Made by a program: the position numbers and the translations under genes
Assembly (NCBI RefSeq): GCF_900129795.1
Contig: NZ_FQWW01000007.1
Coordinates: 62,001-126,000 of the forward strand
Direction of reading: 5' to 3'
DNA length: 64,000 bases
Source of the DNA: Flavobacterium sp. CF108
GTDB lineage: Bacteria > Bacteroidota > Bacteroidia > Flavobacteriales > Flavobacteriaceae
The notes under the pieces: generated by a model
What the model was told of the DNA's origin: nothing
The model's database searches: none
The model's input: only the letters and a program-made list of their open reading frames with translations
Shown here: positions 8,834 through 17,890 of the stretch, one piece after another
Layout of the letters: every line of letters begins with the position of its first letter
Numbering within the stretch: position 1 is the stretch's first letter

Positions 8834-10252
8834 ATGAAAATTAAAAACATATATACAGTAATTTTATTCCTTGCTTTGACATTTGCCAAAGCACAAAGCA
8901 CTTCTGATACGAATTTCAGAAAACCGGTTTCTGAAAGTTTAAAGAAAATAGAAACTGTTTTTAACGTAACAATAAATGACGACAGAGGCTTATTAAAAGG
9001 AAAAGAACTCGATTATGCCGACTGGAGAATTGAACCGGGAAATTTGGCTGTTTCGTTAACCAATATTTTGGCTCCGTTTGAATTGATGTATTTTAAACAG
9101 CCTGATGGAACCTACATTATTCGTAAATATGAAAACCATAAAGTTTCAGTTGATAAAGGAAAGGAACGTTTGTTTTATTTAGAAAGCCTTTATTCGACTA
9201 AAGAAGAATGGGAAAAACGTAAAACGGAGTTAAAAGCTTGTATGATAACCTCATTTGGATTAGAAAAGGCTCCCCCAATGCCAAAATCTAAACCACTTTT
9301 AACTCCAAAGAGAATTTATAAAGATTACAGTGTTGAAAATATTGCTTTAGAAATCCTTCCGGGTGTTTATGCAACGGGATCGATTTACAAACCGTATCCG
9401 TTAAACAAAAAAGCAGCAGTTATTTTAACACCTGACGGACATTTCGGAGATGGAAGATATAGAAAAGATGAACAGTACAGATGTGCAATCATGGCTAAAA
9501 TGGGAGCAATTGTTGTATCGTATGATTTATTTGCTTGGGGAGAATCTTTGCTTCAATTTCCAGAAGAAACGCATAGAAATAGTATTGCATCGACGGTTCA
9601 GGTTTTAACTGGAATTCGTTTATTGGATTATTTAGCAACCGTAAAAAATGCTGATATGTCGAGAGTTGGTGTTACTGGAGGTTCTGGCGGTGGTTCACAT
9701 ACCATGTTTTTAGCTGCAATTGATGATAGAGTAAAAGTTTCGGCTCCGGTTGTAATGGTTTCTTCTCATTTCTCAGGAGGTTGTCCATGCGAAAGCGGGC
9801 GCGGTATTCACCTTTGCGGAAATGGAACAAACAATGCAGAAATCTCAGCAATGATGGCGCCAAAACCACAATTGATTGTTTCTGATGGAAAAGACTGGAC
9901 GTTGGCAGTTCCGGAATTGGAATTTCCTTTTATTCAGAGAACATATGAATTGTATGGAAAGAAAGATTTAGTTGAAAATGCTCATTTTGCAAAAGAAGGA
10001 CATGATTTCGGAATTTCAAAGCGTATGGCTTTGTATCCGTTTATGGCGAAATATTTAGGTTTAGATTTGAATAAAGTGAAGAATGAAAAAGGCGAAATCG
10101 ACGAATCGACTTGTGTGATTGAACCAAAAGAAAAGTTGTTTGTTTTTGGAGATAAAGGAGAAAAACTGCCTGCTAATGCTTTAAAAGACATCAACAAATT
10201 ATATGAAATGTTCGGAGAAAAAAATCTGAAAGTTTACGAGGCTAAGAAGTAA
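8834..10252 (+). CDS. Secreted alpha/beta-hydrolase carbohydrate esterase with STN-like N-terminal domain
   Basis: 472 residues with a signal peptide at 1-20 (ending FAKA). Residues ~155-435 are an alpha/beta hydrolase of the acetylxylan-esterase/dienelactone-hydrolase type. The nucleophile elbow is TGGSGGGSH with Ser284, the catalytic His is His390 in EGHDFG, and a Cys-rich CPCESG loop lies at 317-322. In this locus it probably removes acetyl or methyl esters from pectin; the B. thetaiotaomicron RG-II locus has a methylesterase of this fold, to my recollection. Residues ~33-100 resemble the STN domain of TonB receptors and secretins, with LLKGKELDY then a DGTYIIRKY strand at its end. That pairing with a hydrolase is unusual. 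Substrate is inferred. Confidence 0.72.
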   Translation: MKIKNIYTVILFLALTFAKAQSTSDTNFRKPVSESLKKIETVFNVTINDDRGLLKGKELDYADWRIEPGNLAVSLTNILAPFELMYFKQPDGTYIIRKYENHKVSVDKGKERLFYLESLYSTKEEWEKRKTELKACMITSFGLEKAPPMPKSKPLLTPKRIYKDYSVENIALEILPGVYATGSIYKPYPLNKKAAVILTPDGHFGDGRYRKDEQYRCAIMAKMGAIVVSYDLFAWGESLLQFPEETHRNSIASTVQVLTGIRLLDYLATVKNADMSRVGVTGGSGGGSHTMFLAAIDDRVKVSAPVVMVSSHFSGGCPCESGRGIHLCGNGTNNAEISAMMAPKPQLIVSDGKDWTLAVPELEFPFIQRTYELYGKKDLVENAHFAKEGHDFGISKRMALYPFMAKYLGLDLNKVKNEKGEIDESTCVIEPKEKLFVFGDKGEKLPANALKDINKLYEMFGEKNLKVYEAKK

Positions 10253-10260
10253 AATAGAAG

Positions 10261-10499
10261 TTGCCACGAATTACACGAATTGGCACGAATTATTTTTTCT
10301 GCCACAGATTAAAATGATTAAAGGGATTTTTCTATCTCCTTAATCTGCTAAATCTGCGAGAGTATTTTTTTACGCAGATTTAGCAGATCTCGCAGATTTT
10401 TAATCAGTGGAAATCCTTTAATCTGTGGCAAAATAAATTAGAGAAATTGAAATAAAATTAAAAAAAGAAATTAGTGCAAATTCGTGTAATTCGTGGCAA
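10261..10499. repeat. Three-layer nested palindrome (CCACGAATTACACG / CCACAGATTAAA / CGCAGATTTAGC)
   Basis: The outer arms are TTGCCACGAATTACACGAAT at 10,261 and its partner ending TTCGTGTAATTCGTGGCAA at 10,499. The middle layer is TGCCACAGATTAAA near 10,301 paired with TTTAATCTGTGGCA near 10,412-10,431. The centre is AATCTGCTAAATCTGCG paired with CGCAGATTTAGCAGAT near 10,340-10,390. The repeat ends 14 bases before the GH95 ATG, so it would lie in the mRNA leader or junction. Confidence 0.88.
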
Positions 10500-10513
10500 A
10501 AAAAAATATTTAT

Positions 10514-12964
10514 ATGAAGTTAAAAATTAAAATAACAGCAATTTGTTTTGGAATTTTTTCCTTTACAGCAACAGCTCAAAGCGACCTGAAATTATGGTAC
10601 GATAAACCAGCTGCAATCTGGAACGAAGCGTTACCTTTGGGAAACGGACGCTTGGGTGCAATGGTTTTTGGCGATCCTGCGGTCGAACGTTTGCAGTTGA
10701 ACGAAGAAACAATCTGGGCAGGTTCTCCAAACAGCAATGCACATTCGAAATCGATAAAAGCACTTCCGATTGTTCGTCAGTTAATCTTTGACGGAAAATT
10801 TGATGAAGCACAGGATTTGGCTACGCGGGATATTATGTCACAAACGAATGACGGAATGCCGTATCAGACTTTTGGCAGCGTTTACATTTCATTCGCAGGA
10901 CATCAAAAATATACTGATTATTATAGAGATTTAGATATCAGTAACGCCACAGCAAAAGTAAAATACAAAGTAAACGGCATAGAATTTACAAGAGAAATTC
11001 TAACCGCATTTTCAGATCAGGTTATTGTTGTGAAGCTTTTGGCAAGTCAGCCGGGACAGATTACTTGTAATGTTTTCATGAACAGTCCGATCGATAAAAC
11101 GGTAGCTTCGACGGAAGGAAACCAGATTATACTTTCGGGTTTAGGAAGTAATTTTGAAGGCGTAAAAGGAAAAGTAAAATATCAGGGAAGATTAACGGCT
11201 AAAAATAAAGGTGGTGAAATCGACGCAAGTAACGGCGTTTTAAGTATCAACAAAGCTGATGAAGTAACTTTATATATTTCGATTGCTACTAATTTTAAAA
11301 ATTATAAAGATATTTCAGGTGATGAAATTGCAAAAAGCAAAGACTATTTAGCGAAAGCGGAAACAAAAGATTTTGAAACGATTAAGAAAGCTCACATTGA
11401 TTTTTATCAAAAATTCTTCAACAGAGTTTCTCTGGATTTAGGTTCAAATGATTTAGTTAAGAAACCAACAAATGAAAGAATCAGAGATTTCTCTAAACAA
11501 TTTGATCCGCAGTTAGCTTCGTTGTATTTCCAGTTTGGACGTTATCTTTTAATTTCAAGTTCACAGCCGGGCGGACAGCCAGCAAATTTACAGGGAATTT
11601 GGAACGATATGGTAACGCCGCCTTGGGACAGTAAGTACACGACCAACATCAACGCCGAAATGAATTATTGGCCGGCACAGGTAACCAATTTGCAGGAAAT
11701 GCATGAACCATTTCTTCAAATGGCTAAAGAATTAAGTGTTACTGGTGCAGAAACAGCTAAAACGATGTACAATGCAAATGGCTGGGTTTTACACCACAAC
11801 ACTGATATTTGGCGTGTAACTGCTCCGGTAGACGCTGCAGCTTCGGGAATGTGGCCGACTGGTGGTGCATGGGTTTGTCAGGATTTATGGGAAAGATATT
11901 TATATACAGGAGATAAAAAATATTTGGCAGAAATTTATCCGATTATGAAAGGAGCTGCTGATTTCTTTTTGGATTTTATGGTTATAGATCCTAATACAAA
12001 ATATTTAGTGGTTGTTCCGTCAAGTTCTCCTGAAAACACACATGCAGGAGGAACTGGAAAAGCGACAATTGCATCTGGAACGACAATGGATAATCAGCTG
12101 ATTTTTGATTTATTTACGCATGTTATGAAAGCTTCGGCTTTGGTTTCTCCAGATGCTGATTATGTAAAAAAAGTAAGTGATGCTTTGGCAAAAATGCCTC
12201 CGATGAAAGTGGGTAAATACAATCAGTTCCAGGAATGGCAGGACGATTGGGATAATCCGAAAGATAATCACAGACATGTTTCGCATTTATACGGATTGTA
12301 TCCAAGTAATCAGATTTCGCCAATAAAAACGCCAGAATTATTTGAAGCCGCAAAACAATCCTTGATTTACAGAACAGACGAATCTACAGGCTGGTCAATG
12401 GGATGGAAAGTGAATTTGTGGGCGAGATTATTAGACGGAAATCATGCTTATAAATTGATTCAGGATCAACTGCATTTGGTAACAGCAGACCAAAGAAAAG
12501 GGGGAGGAACATATCCAAATATGTTAGATGCGCATCAGCCTTTTCAAATTGATGGGAATTTTGGATGCACAGCCGGTTTTGCCGAAATGTTGATGCAGAG
12601 TCAGGAGGATGCGATTCATTTATTGCCTGCTTTGCCAAGTGTCTGGAAAGACGGAAGCATAAAAGGTTTGGTTGCCAGAGGCGGTTTTGTAATTGATATG
12701 ACATGGAAAAACAATAAAGTTTCGGAGTTGAAAATTTATTCGAAAATAGGAGGAAACTGCCGATTGAAAGTTGAGAATACTTTAAAAGGTTCTTCAATCA
12801 AAAAAGCAAAAGGGAAAAATTCAAATCCGCTGTTTTATGATGTGGAAGTGAAGAAACCGATTATTTCTGATCAGGCTAAACTGGATAAAGTAAAACTGCC
12901 AAATTATAATATTTACGATGTGAATATGAAACCAGGGCAGACGTATAGTTTTACAGGGAATTAA
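10514..12964 (+). CDS. GH95 alpha-L-fucosidase / alpha-L-galactosidase
   Basis: 816 residues from ATG 10,514. A GTG seven codons upstream lies inside the repeat and would spoil the signal peptide, which ends TATAQ. The start of the mature protein, WYDKPAAIWNEALPLGNGRLG, is classic GH95 N-domain sequence. The (alpha/alpha)6 barrel carries HHNTDIWR and MWPTGGAW near 425-450, SSSPENTH near 500 and HRHVSHLYGLYP near 590. GH95 inverting enzymes remove alpha-L-fucose or, in some pectin loci, alpha-L-galactose, both present in rhamnogalacturonan-II chain A. The sequence alone does not decide between them. Periplasmic location is expected. Confidence 0.9.
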   Translation: MKLKIKITAICFGIFSFTATAQSDLKLWYDKPAAIWNEALPLGNGRLGAMVFGDPAVERLQLNEETIWAGSPNSNAHSKSIKALPIVRQLIFDGKFDEAQDLATRDIMSQTNDGMPYQTFGSVYISFAGHQKYTDYYRDLDISNATAKVKYKVNGIEFTREILTAFSDQVIVVKLLASQPGQITCNVFMNSPIDKTVASTEGNQIILSGLGSNFEGVKGKVKYQGRLTAKNKGGEIDASNGVLSINKADEVTLYISIATNFKNYKDISGDEIAKSKDYLAKAETKDFETIKKAHIDFYQKFFNRVSLDLGSNDLVKKPTNERIRDFSKQFDPQLASLYFQFGRYLLISSSQPGGQPANLQGIWNDMVTPPWDSKYTTNINAEMNYWPAQVTNLQEMHEPFLQMAKELSVTGAETAKTMYNANGWVLHHNTDIWRVTAPVDAAASGMWPTGGAWVCQDLWERYLYTGDKKYLAEIYPIMKGAADFFLDFMVIDPNTKYLVVVPSSSPENTHAGGTGKATIASGTTMDNQLIFDLFTHVMKASALVSPDADYVKKVSDALAKMPPMKVGKYNQFQEWQDDWDNPKDNHRHVSHLYGLYPSNQISPIKTPELFEAAKQSLIYRTDESTGWSMGWKVNLWARLLDGNHAYKLIQDQLHLVTADQRKGGGTYPNMLDAHQPFQIDGNFGCTAGFAEMLMQSQEDAIHLLPALPSVWKDGSIKGLVARGGFVIDMTWKNNKVSELKIYSKIGGNCRLKVENTLKGSSIKKAKGKNSNPLFYDVEVKKPIISDQAKLDKVKLPNYNIYDVNMKPGQTYSFTGN

Positions 12965-12977
12965 TATCAACACGTTT

Positions 12978-13112
12978 AGACCTGACAGGTTTTTAAAACC
13001 TGTCAGGTCTAGTTTCGGTAAGTTTCCTGAAAGGTTTCCAAAACCTTGTAGGTATAAATAACAACTTGCAAATGAAAATAAGACACCTACAAGGTTTTGG
13101 AAACCTTGCAGG
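12978..13112. repeat. Two palindromic repeats: CCTGACAGGT hairpin and CCTACAAGGT inverted repeat
   Basis: The segment 12,978-13,010 is a perfect hairpin with 16-bp arms (AGACCTGACAGGTTTT and its complement) right after the GH95 stop, and would make a strong 3' end structure. From 13,025 to 13,112 lies an inverted pair of the CCTGCAAGGTTT family also seen at 2,459 and 23,236. Confidence 0.82.
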
Positions 13113-13136
13113 AGTGGGAAAGCATGAACGTCTCTT

Positions 13137-13216
13137 GCGTGAGTGATGGAAGTGGAGCTCTCCCGATTTTTCATCGGGAAGCGGGAACGGACAGCACGAC
13201 CCAGAGGGGCACGCCC
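13137..13216 (-). other. Candidate structured element (GGGCGTG...CTCACGC), copy 1
   Basis: Read on the minus strand it runs GGGCGTGCCCCTCTGGGTCG, then GCTGTCCGTTCCCGCTT, a hairpin (TCCCGATGAAAAATCGGGA), GAGCTCCACT and CCATCACTCACGC. The same order is found on the plus strand at 23,074-23,168, with a hairpin of different sequence at the same place. Conserved flanks with a swapped but still paired stem suggest an RNA fold. It is GC-rich against its surroundings. It may correspond to a known Flavobacteria RNA motif (Flavo-1 comes to mind), but I cannot confirm that. Confidence 0.6.
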
Positions 13217-13247
13217 AAAGAATTAGTTTTAAAATAATAATTAAAAT

Positions 13248-14816
13248 ATGTTACAGCATTTTAAACATAAAATAATAACACTTTCTATAGTAATCGCTTG
13301 TATAAACAGCGGTTGCAAATCGGGTGCGAGGCATTCTCAAAAAGGAAAATCGGTTGTTTTAAAAGAAGAAAACTTCAAACATTATGTTGATTATTTCAAT
13401 ACGATGGAAGATGAAAATTTGAAGTTTGCTATTCCGAATGATAGTGCGTGGGCTTGGATGGAAAAGAATATTCCGTTGTTTGAATGTCCGCAGCAGAATT
13501 TTGAGGAAATTTATTATTTCAGATGGTGGAGTGCGAGAAAACACATTAAAAAAACACCTCAAGGATTTGCGATTACAGAGTTTTTAGTAGATCGTTCGTA
13601 TGCCGATAAATACAATATGATCAGTTGCGCTTTGGGGCATCATATTAACGAATTTAGATGGGTTCATGATCCTCAATACATTGAGCAAGATGTTCATTTA
13701 TGGTTTAGAGGAAATGACGGGAAGCCAATGAAAAAGCTAAGAACCTTTAGCAGTTGGACGGCCGATGCTTTATATAATCGTTATTTGGTCAATAAAGACG
13801 ATAAGTTTTTACGGGATATGTACCCAGATTTGGTTGCGGAATATTCGGCTTGGGAAGGCGATAGAAAACGTAAAGACGGTTTGTTCTGGCAGTTTGATGT
13901 AAAAGACGGAATGGAAGAATCGTTGAGCGGTGCGAGAAAGTTTAGAAATGCAAGACCAACAATCAACAGTTATATGTTTGGAAATGCTGTGGCTTTGTCT
14001 AAAATAGCCAAAATGAAAGGCGATGCGAATCAGGAAAATTATTTTAAAGCAAAAGCGGATACACTTCAAAAATTGGTTGAAACCAAATTATGGAACCCAA
14101 AAAGTGAGTTTTTTGAAACGTTTACAGAAAAAGATACATTAGCGCAAGTTAGAGAAGCGATTGGATTTATTCCGTGGTATTTTAATCTGCCGGAACAAAA
14201 TAAAGGTTTTGAAAAAGCCTGGGAACAGGTTAAGGATGAAAAAGGATTTTCGGCTCCATTTGGTCTGACAACGGCTGAAAGAAGAAGCCCGCGTTTTAGA
14301 ACACACGGAACCGGAACCTGTGAATGGGACGGTGCCATTTGGCCATTTGCTAGTTCGCAGACGTTAACGGCTTTAGCCAATGTTTTGAATAATTACAATC
14401 AGAATTTTGTTGCCAAAACCGATTATTTCAAACAAATGAGCTTGTATGTAGAATCGCAATATTTTCATGGAAAACCATATTTAGGAGAATATTTAGACGA
14501 AACAACAGGTTATTGGTTAATGGGCGACAGAGAAAGAAGCCGTTATTACAATCACTCGACTTTCAACGATTTGATGATTACTGGTTTGGTTGGTTTGCGC
14601 CCGAGAGCGGATGAAAAGATTGAAGTAAATCCGTTGATTCCGCAGGAAAAATGGGACTGGTTTTGTCTGGATAATGTTTTATACCACGGAAATATTATTA
14701 CGATTCTTTGGGATAAAACAGGAGAAAAATATAAAAAAGGAAAAGGTTTCAGGATCTTTAAAAACGGGAAGGAAATTGCCGTTTCTGAGAGATTGGTGAA
14801 GTTAGTTTCTCAATAA
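13248..14816 (+). CDS. MGH1/GH63-like (alpha/alpha)6 glycosidase lipoprotein
   Basis: 522 residues. The N-terminus is a lipoprotein signal with a lipobox-like INSGC and acceptor Cys near residue 23, so it should be membrane-anchored. The rest is an (alpha/alpha)6-barrel glycosidase of the trehalase/GH63/MGH1 superfamily: SSWTADALYNRY, GTGTCEWDGAIWPFASSQ near 365, YLDETTGYWLMGDR and a C-terminal NDLMITGLVGLRP barrel end. Members act on diverse alpha-linked sugars. The pectin neighbours argue for a side-chain disaccharide, but the substrate is unknown. Start ATG 13,248 follows an AT-rich leader outside the upstream repeats. Confidence 0.65.
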   Translation: MLQHFKHKIITLSIVIACINSGCKSGARHSQKGKSVVLKEENFKHYVDYFNTMEDENLKFAIPNDSAWAWMEKNIPLFECPQQNFEEIYYFRWWSARKHIKKTPQGFAITEFLVDRSYADKYNMISCALGHHINEFRWVHDPQYIEQDVHLWFRGNDGKPMKKLRTFSSWTADALYNRYLVNKDDKFLRDMYPDLVAEYSAWEGDRKRKDGLFWQFDVKDGMEESLSGARKFRNARPTINSYMFGNAVALSKIAKMKGDANQENYFKAKADTLQKLVETKLWNPKSEFFETFTEKDTLAQVREAIGFIPWYFNLPEQNKGFEKAWEQVKDEKGFSAPFGLTTAERRSPRFRTHGTGTCEWDGAIWPFASSQTLTALANVLNNYNQNFVAKTDYFKQMSLYVESQYFHGKPYLGEYLDETTGYWLMGDRERSRYYNHSTFNDLMITGLVGLRPRADEKIEVNPLIPQEKWDWFCLDNVLYHGNIITILWDKTGEKYKKGKGFRIFKNGKEIAVSERLVKLVSQ

Positions 14817-14840
14817 AATTAAAAATTGTTACGCAGAATT

Positions 14841-14963
14841 TTTCACGCAGATTTTAAACAGATTTTAGCAGATTAAAATAGATTTTTTGATGTATAATCT
14901 AATCTGTAAAATGATAATAAAAATCTGTGAACATCTGCTTAAATCTGCCAAATCTGCGTGAAA
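14841..14963. repeat. Palindromic repeat, CACGCAGATT family
   Basis: Left arm TTTCACGCAGATTTTAAACA at 14,841; right arm AAATCTGCCAAATCTGCGTG followed by AAA, ending at 14,963. Between them are further CAGATT/AATCTG half-units. It fills the gap between the MGH1-like gene and the second GH78. Confidence 0.78.
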
Positions 14964-14996
14964 CAAAAATCATCGCAAAGGCAATAAAATAAAATC

Positions 14997-17747
14997 ATGA
15001 AAAAGTTTTTTTTACATCTTACAATAATTATTTCACTTATCACAATTTCGGCGAAAGCCCAAACAAAAATCATTGTGAGTGATTTAAAATGCGAAATGCT
15101 GACGAATCCTGAAGGAATTGATGTTTTGCAGCCAAGATTGAGCTGGAAAATAAAAGCGAACGTAAATGATGTAAAACAAACTCATTATCAAATTTTAGCA
15201 TCTTCGTCTTTAGAAAAACTAAATGCAGGAAATGCAGATTTATGGGACAGCGGGAAAGTGAAAAGTGATGAATCTGTAAATGTGATTTATAACGGAAAAA
15301 AACTAAATGACAGACAAGACGTTTATTGGAAAGTTATTGTTTTTACCAATAAAGGCGAAGTAAAATTGACAGAATTGGCACATTTCAGCATTGGTATTTT
15401 AACGTATGCCGACTGGAAATCAACACGCTGGATTGGATATGAAAAAACTTCTCCGGGAGATAGTATTTCACAATATTCAAGATTATCAGCCCGATATTTA
15501 CGAAAAGAAATCGACTTAAAAAAGAAAGTCAAAAGTGCCAAGGTTTATATTATGGGTATGGGCTTGTACGAGTTATACATTAACGGAAATAAAATTGGCG
15601 ATCAGGTTCTGGCGCCCGTTCCTACGGATTATACGAAGAATGTAAAATACAATGTTTTTGATGTGACTTCGCAATTGAAAGAAGGAAGAAATGCATTGGG
15701 GACAATTTTAGGAAATGGACGTTTTTTTACGATGCGTCAGGATTACAAACCTTATAAAATCAAAACTTTTGGTTACCCGAAAATGGCTTTGCAGTTATTT
15801 GTAGAATATGTTGATGGAAGCAAAGATGTAATTCGCACAGACGATACTTGGAAGATTACGACCGACGGTCCAATTTTATCAAACAATGAATACGACGGAG
15901 AAGAATATGACGCCCGCAAAGAAATAAAAGGCTGGAATACCATCAATTTTGATGATAAAAAATGGCTTTCGGCAGTATATGTTCAGGAACCGGGCGGATT
16001 CTATGAAGGACAGATGTCGGCGAATATGAAGATAAAACGCGAAGTAAAACCTATTTCGATTAAACAAACATCAAAAGGAACATATATCTTAGATATGGGA
16101 CAAAATATGGTGGGTTGGTTGCAATTGAAAGTGAAAGGAAATGCGGGCGACAAAATCACGATGAAATTTGCGGAATCTTTACAGCCAGATGGTTCGTTAT
16201 ACATTGCAAATTTACGTGATGCAAAAACGACTGATATTTATACGTTAAAAGGTGAAGGCGAAGAAGTTTGGGAACCTCGTTTTATTTTTCACGGTTTCAG
16301 ATTTGTTGAAATTTCAGGATTTAAAACCAAACCAAGTTTAGAAAATTTCGTTGGAAAAGTCGTTTACGATGATATTGCTACAACGGGAACTTTTGATTCT
16401 TCGAACCCAATTATGAATCAGATTTTTAAGAATGCTTGGTGGGGAATTAGCGGAAATTATAAAGGAATGCCAATCGATTGTCCTCAGAGAAATGAGCGTC
16501 AGCCTTGGTTGGGAGACAGAACAACAGGAGCTTATGGAGAAAGTTTCTTATTCGATAATCAGACTTTGTACGCAAAATGGTTAGATGATATTAAAAATGC
16601 CCAAACGGTAGATGGCGGAATTCCAGATGTTGCGCCTGCATTTTGGCGTTATTACGGCGATAATGTAACTTGGCCGGGAACGTATATTACGGTTGCCGAT
16701 ATGTTGTATCAGCAATTTGGAGATAAAAAAGTGGTGGAAAAACAATATTCGTCTATGAAAAAATGGATGGATTATATGGAAGAAAATTATTTGGTTGATG
16801 ATATCATGACCAAAGATAAATATGGAGATTGGTGCGTTCCGCCAGAATCGTTGGAATTAATCCGATCTAAAGATCCATCTCGTTTGACTGATGGCGAATT
16901 GATTTCGAGTGCCTTTTATTATCAGCTTTTAAATATCATGAAAAAGTTTGCCGTAATCGCAAATGCTGAAAATGATATTAAACATTATGACGAATTAGCT
17001 TCAAGAATCAAAAAAGCATTTAATACTAAATATTTTAATGCATCAAAAAATAATTACGCAAATAATACCGTAACAGCCAATTTACTGCCTTTGACTTTCG
17101 GAATGGTTCCAAAAGAATTACAGCAAAAAGTTTTCGAAAATTTAGTACATGAAGTTGAAGTGACTAAAAACGGTCATGTAAGTACAGGTGTTATCGGAAC
17201 GCAGTTTTTAATGCGAACCTTAACCAATTTTGGTCGTGGCGATTTGGCTTTCAAACTTGCCTCAAACAAAACCTATCCAAGCTGGGGTTATATGGTCGAA
17301 AACGGTGCAACCACAATTTGGGAACTTTGGAACGGAAATACGGCCGATCCAGCAATGAATTCACAAAATCATGTCATGCTTTTAGGCGATTTACTGATTT
17401 GGTATTACGAAAATATGGCAGGAATTAAGAGCAATCCAGAAACTCCCGGTTTCAAACAAATCATTATGAAACCAGATTTTAATGCCGGATTAACTTATGT
17501 AAATGCGTCTTACGAATCAATTTACGGTACCATTAAAAGCGATTGGAAAAAAGATAAAAAGACTTTGGTTTGGAATATTATCATTCCCGTAAATACTTCT
17601 GCAGTAGTTTATCTTCCAACCAATGATATTTCGGCTGTTTCGATCAACAAACAAAAATTAGATAAAACGGCGCATTCGTATAAAACAGAAAAAAGTAATC
17701 TTGCTATTACACTTTCATCAGGTTCTTATATTTTAAACGTTAAATAA
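14997..17747 (+). CDS. GH78 alpha-L-rhamnosidase (second paralogue)
   Basis: 916 residues with a signal peptide at 1-21 (ending SAKAQ). It has the same GH78 domain order as the enzyme at 5,751, but the sequence is well diverged, so it is not a recent duplicate. The catalytic loop reads DCPQRNERQPWLGDRT near residue 500, which keeps the final Asp and inserts one residue compared with the first paralogue. The conserved barrel Glu is in TTIWELWNG near 778. It probably removes a different alpha-L-rhamnose (linkage or aglycon) of the same polysaccharide. Having two GH78s is expected for RG-II, which has several rhamnoses. Confidence 0.9.
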   Translation: MKKFFLHLTIIISLITISAKAQTKIIVSDLKCEMLTNPEGIDVLQPRLSWKIKANVNDVKQTHYQILASSSLEKLNAGNADLWDSGKVKSDESVNVIYNGKKLNDRQDVYWKVIVFTNKGEVKLTELAHFSIGILTYADWKSTRWIGYEKTSPGDSISQYSRLSARYLRKEIDLKKKVKSAKVYIMGMGLYELYINGNKIGDQVLAPVPTDYTKNVKYNVFDVTSQLKEGRNALGTILGNGRFFTMRQDYKPYKIKTFGYPKMALQLFVEYVDGSKDVIRTDDTWKITTDGPILSNNEYDGEEYDARKEIKGWNTINFDDKKWLSAVYVQEPGGFYEGQMSANMKIKREVKPISIKQTSKGTYILDMGQNMVGWLQLKVKGNAGDKITMKFAESLQPDGSLYIANLRDAKTTDIYTLKGEGEEVWEPRFIFHGFRFVEISGFKTKPSLENFVGKVVYDDIATTGTFDSSNPIMNQIFKNAWWGISGNYKGMPIDCPQRNERQPWLGDRTTGAYGESFLFDNQTLYAKWLDDIKNAQTVDGGIPDVAPAFWRYYGDNVTWPGTYITVADMLYQQFGDKKVVEKQYSSMKKWMDYMEENYLVDDIMTKDKYGDWCVPPESLELIRSKDPSRLTDGELISSAFYYQLLNIMKKFAVIANAENDIKHYDELASRIKKAFNTKYFNASKNNYANNTVTANLLPLTFGMVPKELQQKVFENLVHEVEVTKNGHVSTGVIGTQFLMRTLTNFGRGDLAFKLASNKTYPSWGYMVENGATTIWELWNGNTADPAMNSQNHVMLLGDLLIWYYENMAGIKSNPETPGFKQIIMKPDFNAGLTYVNASYESIYGTIKSDWKKDKKTLVWNIIIPVNTSAVVYLPTNDISAVSINKQKLDKTAHSYKTEKSNLAITLSSGSYILNVK

Positions 17748-17821
17748 ACAGCATTTTCAATAATTCGGGACAGTACAGGATACATCTTTAGTTTTTTAGT
17801 GTCATTTTTACATTTATTAAA

Positions 17822-17829
17822 TAATTTTG
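17822..17829 (+). promoter_or_regulatory. Possible internal promoter -7 box (TAATTTTG)
   Basis: TAATTTTG matches the Bacteroidota -7 consensus TAnnTTTG, 62 bases before the BNR lipoprotein ATG. The gap is one of the few in the locus without palindromic repeats. No clear -33 TTG is seen at the right spacing, so support is weak. Confidence 0.3.
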
Positions 17830-17890
17830 TGCGAAAAATTATTAGTAATGTATTTATAATCAAAAATTTTAATTCATAATAAAATTAAAA

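Noticed and set aside
12384..12797. Minus-strand 137-residue frame inside the GH95 gene
   Set aside because: Shadow frame: no signal peptide or domain, and the plus-strand GH95 coding sequence is unambiguous.
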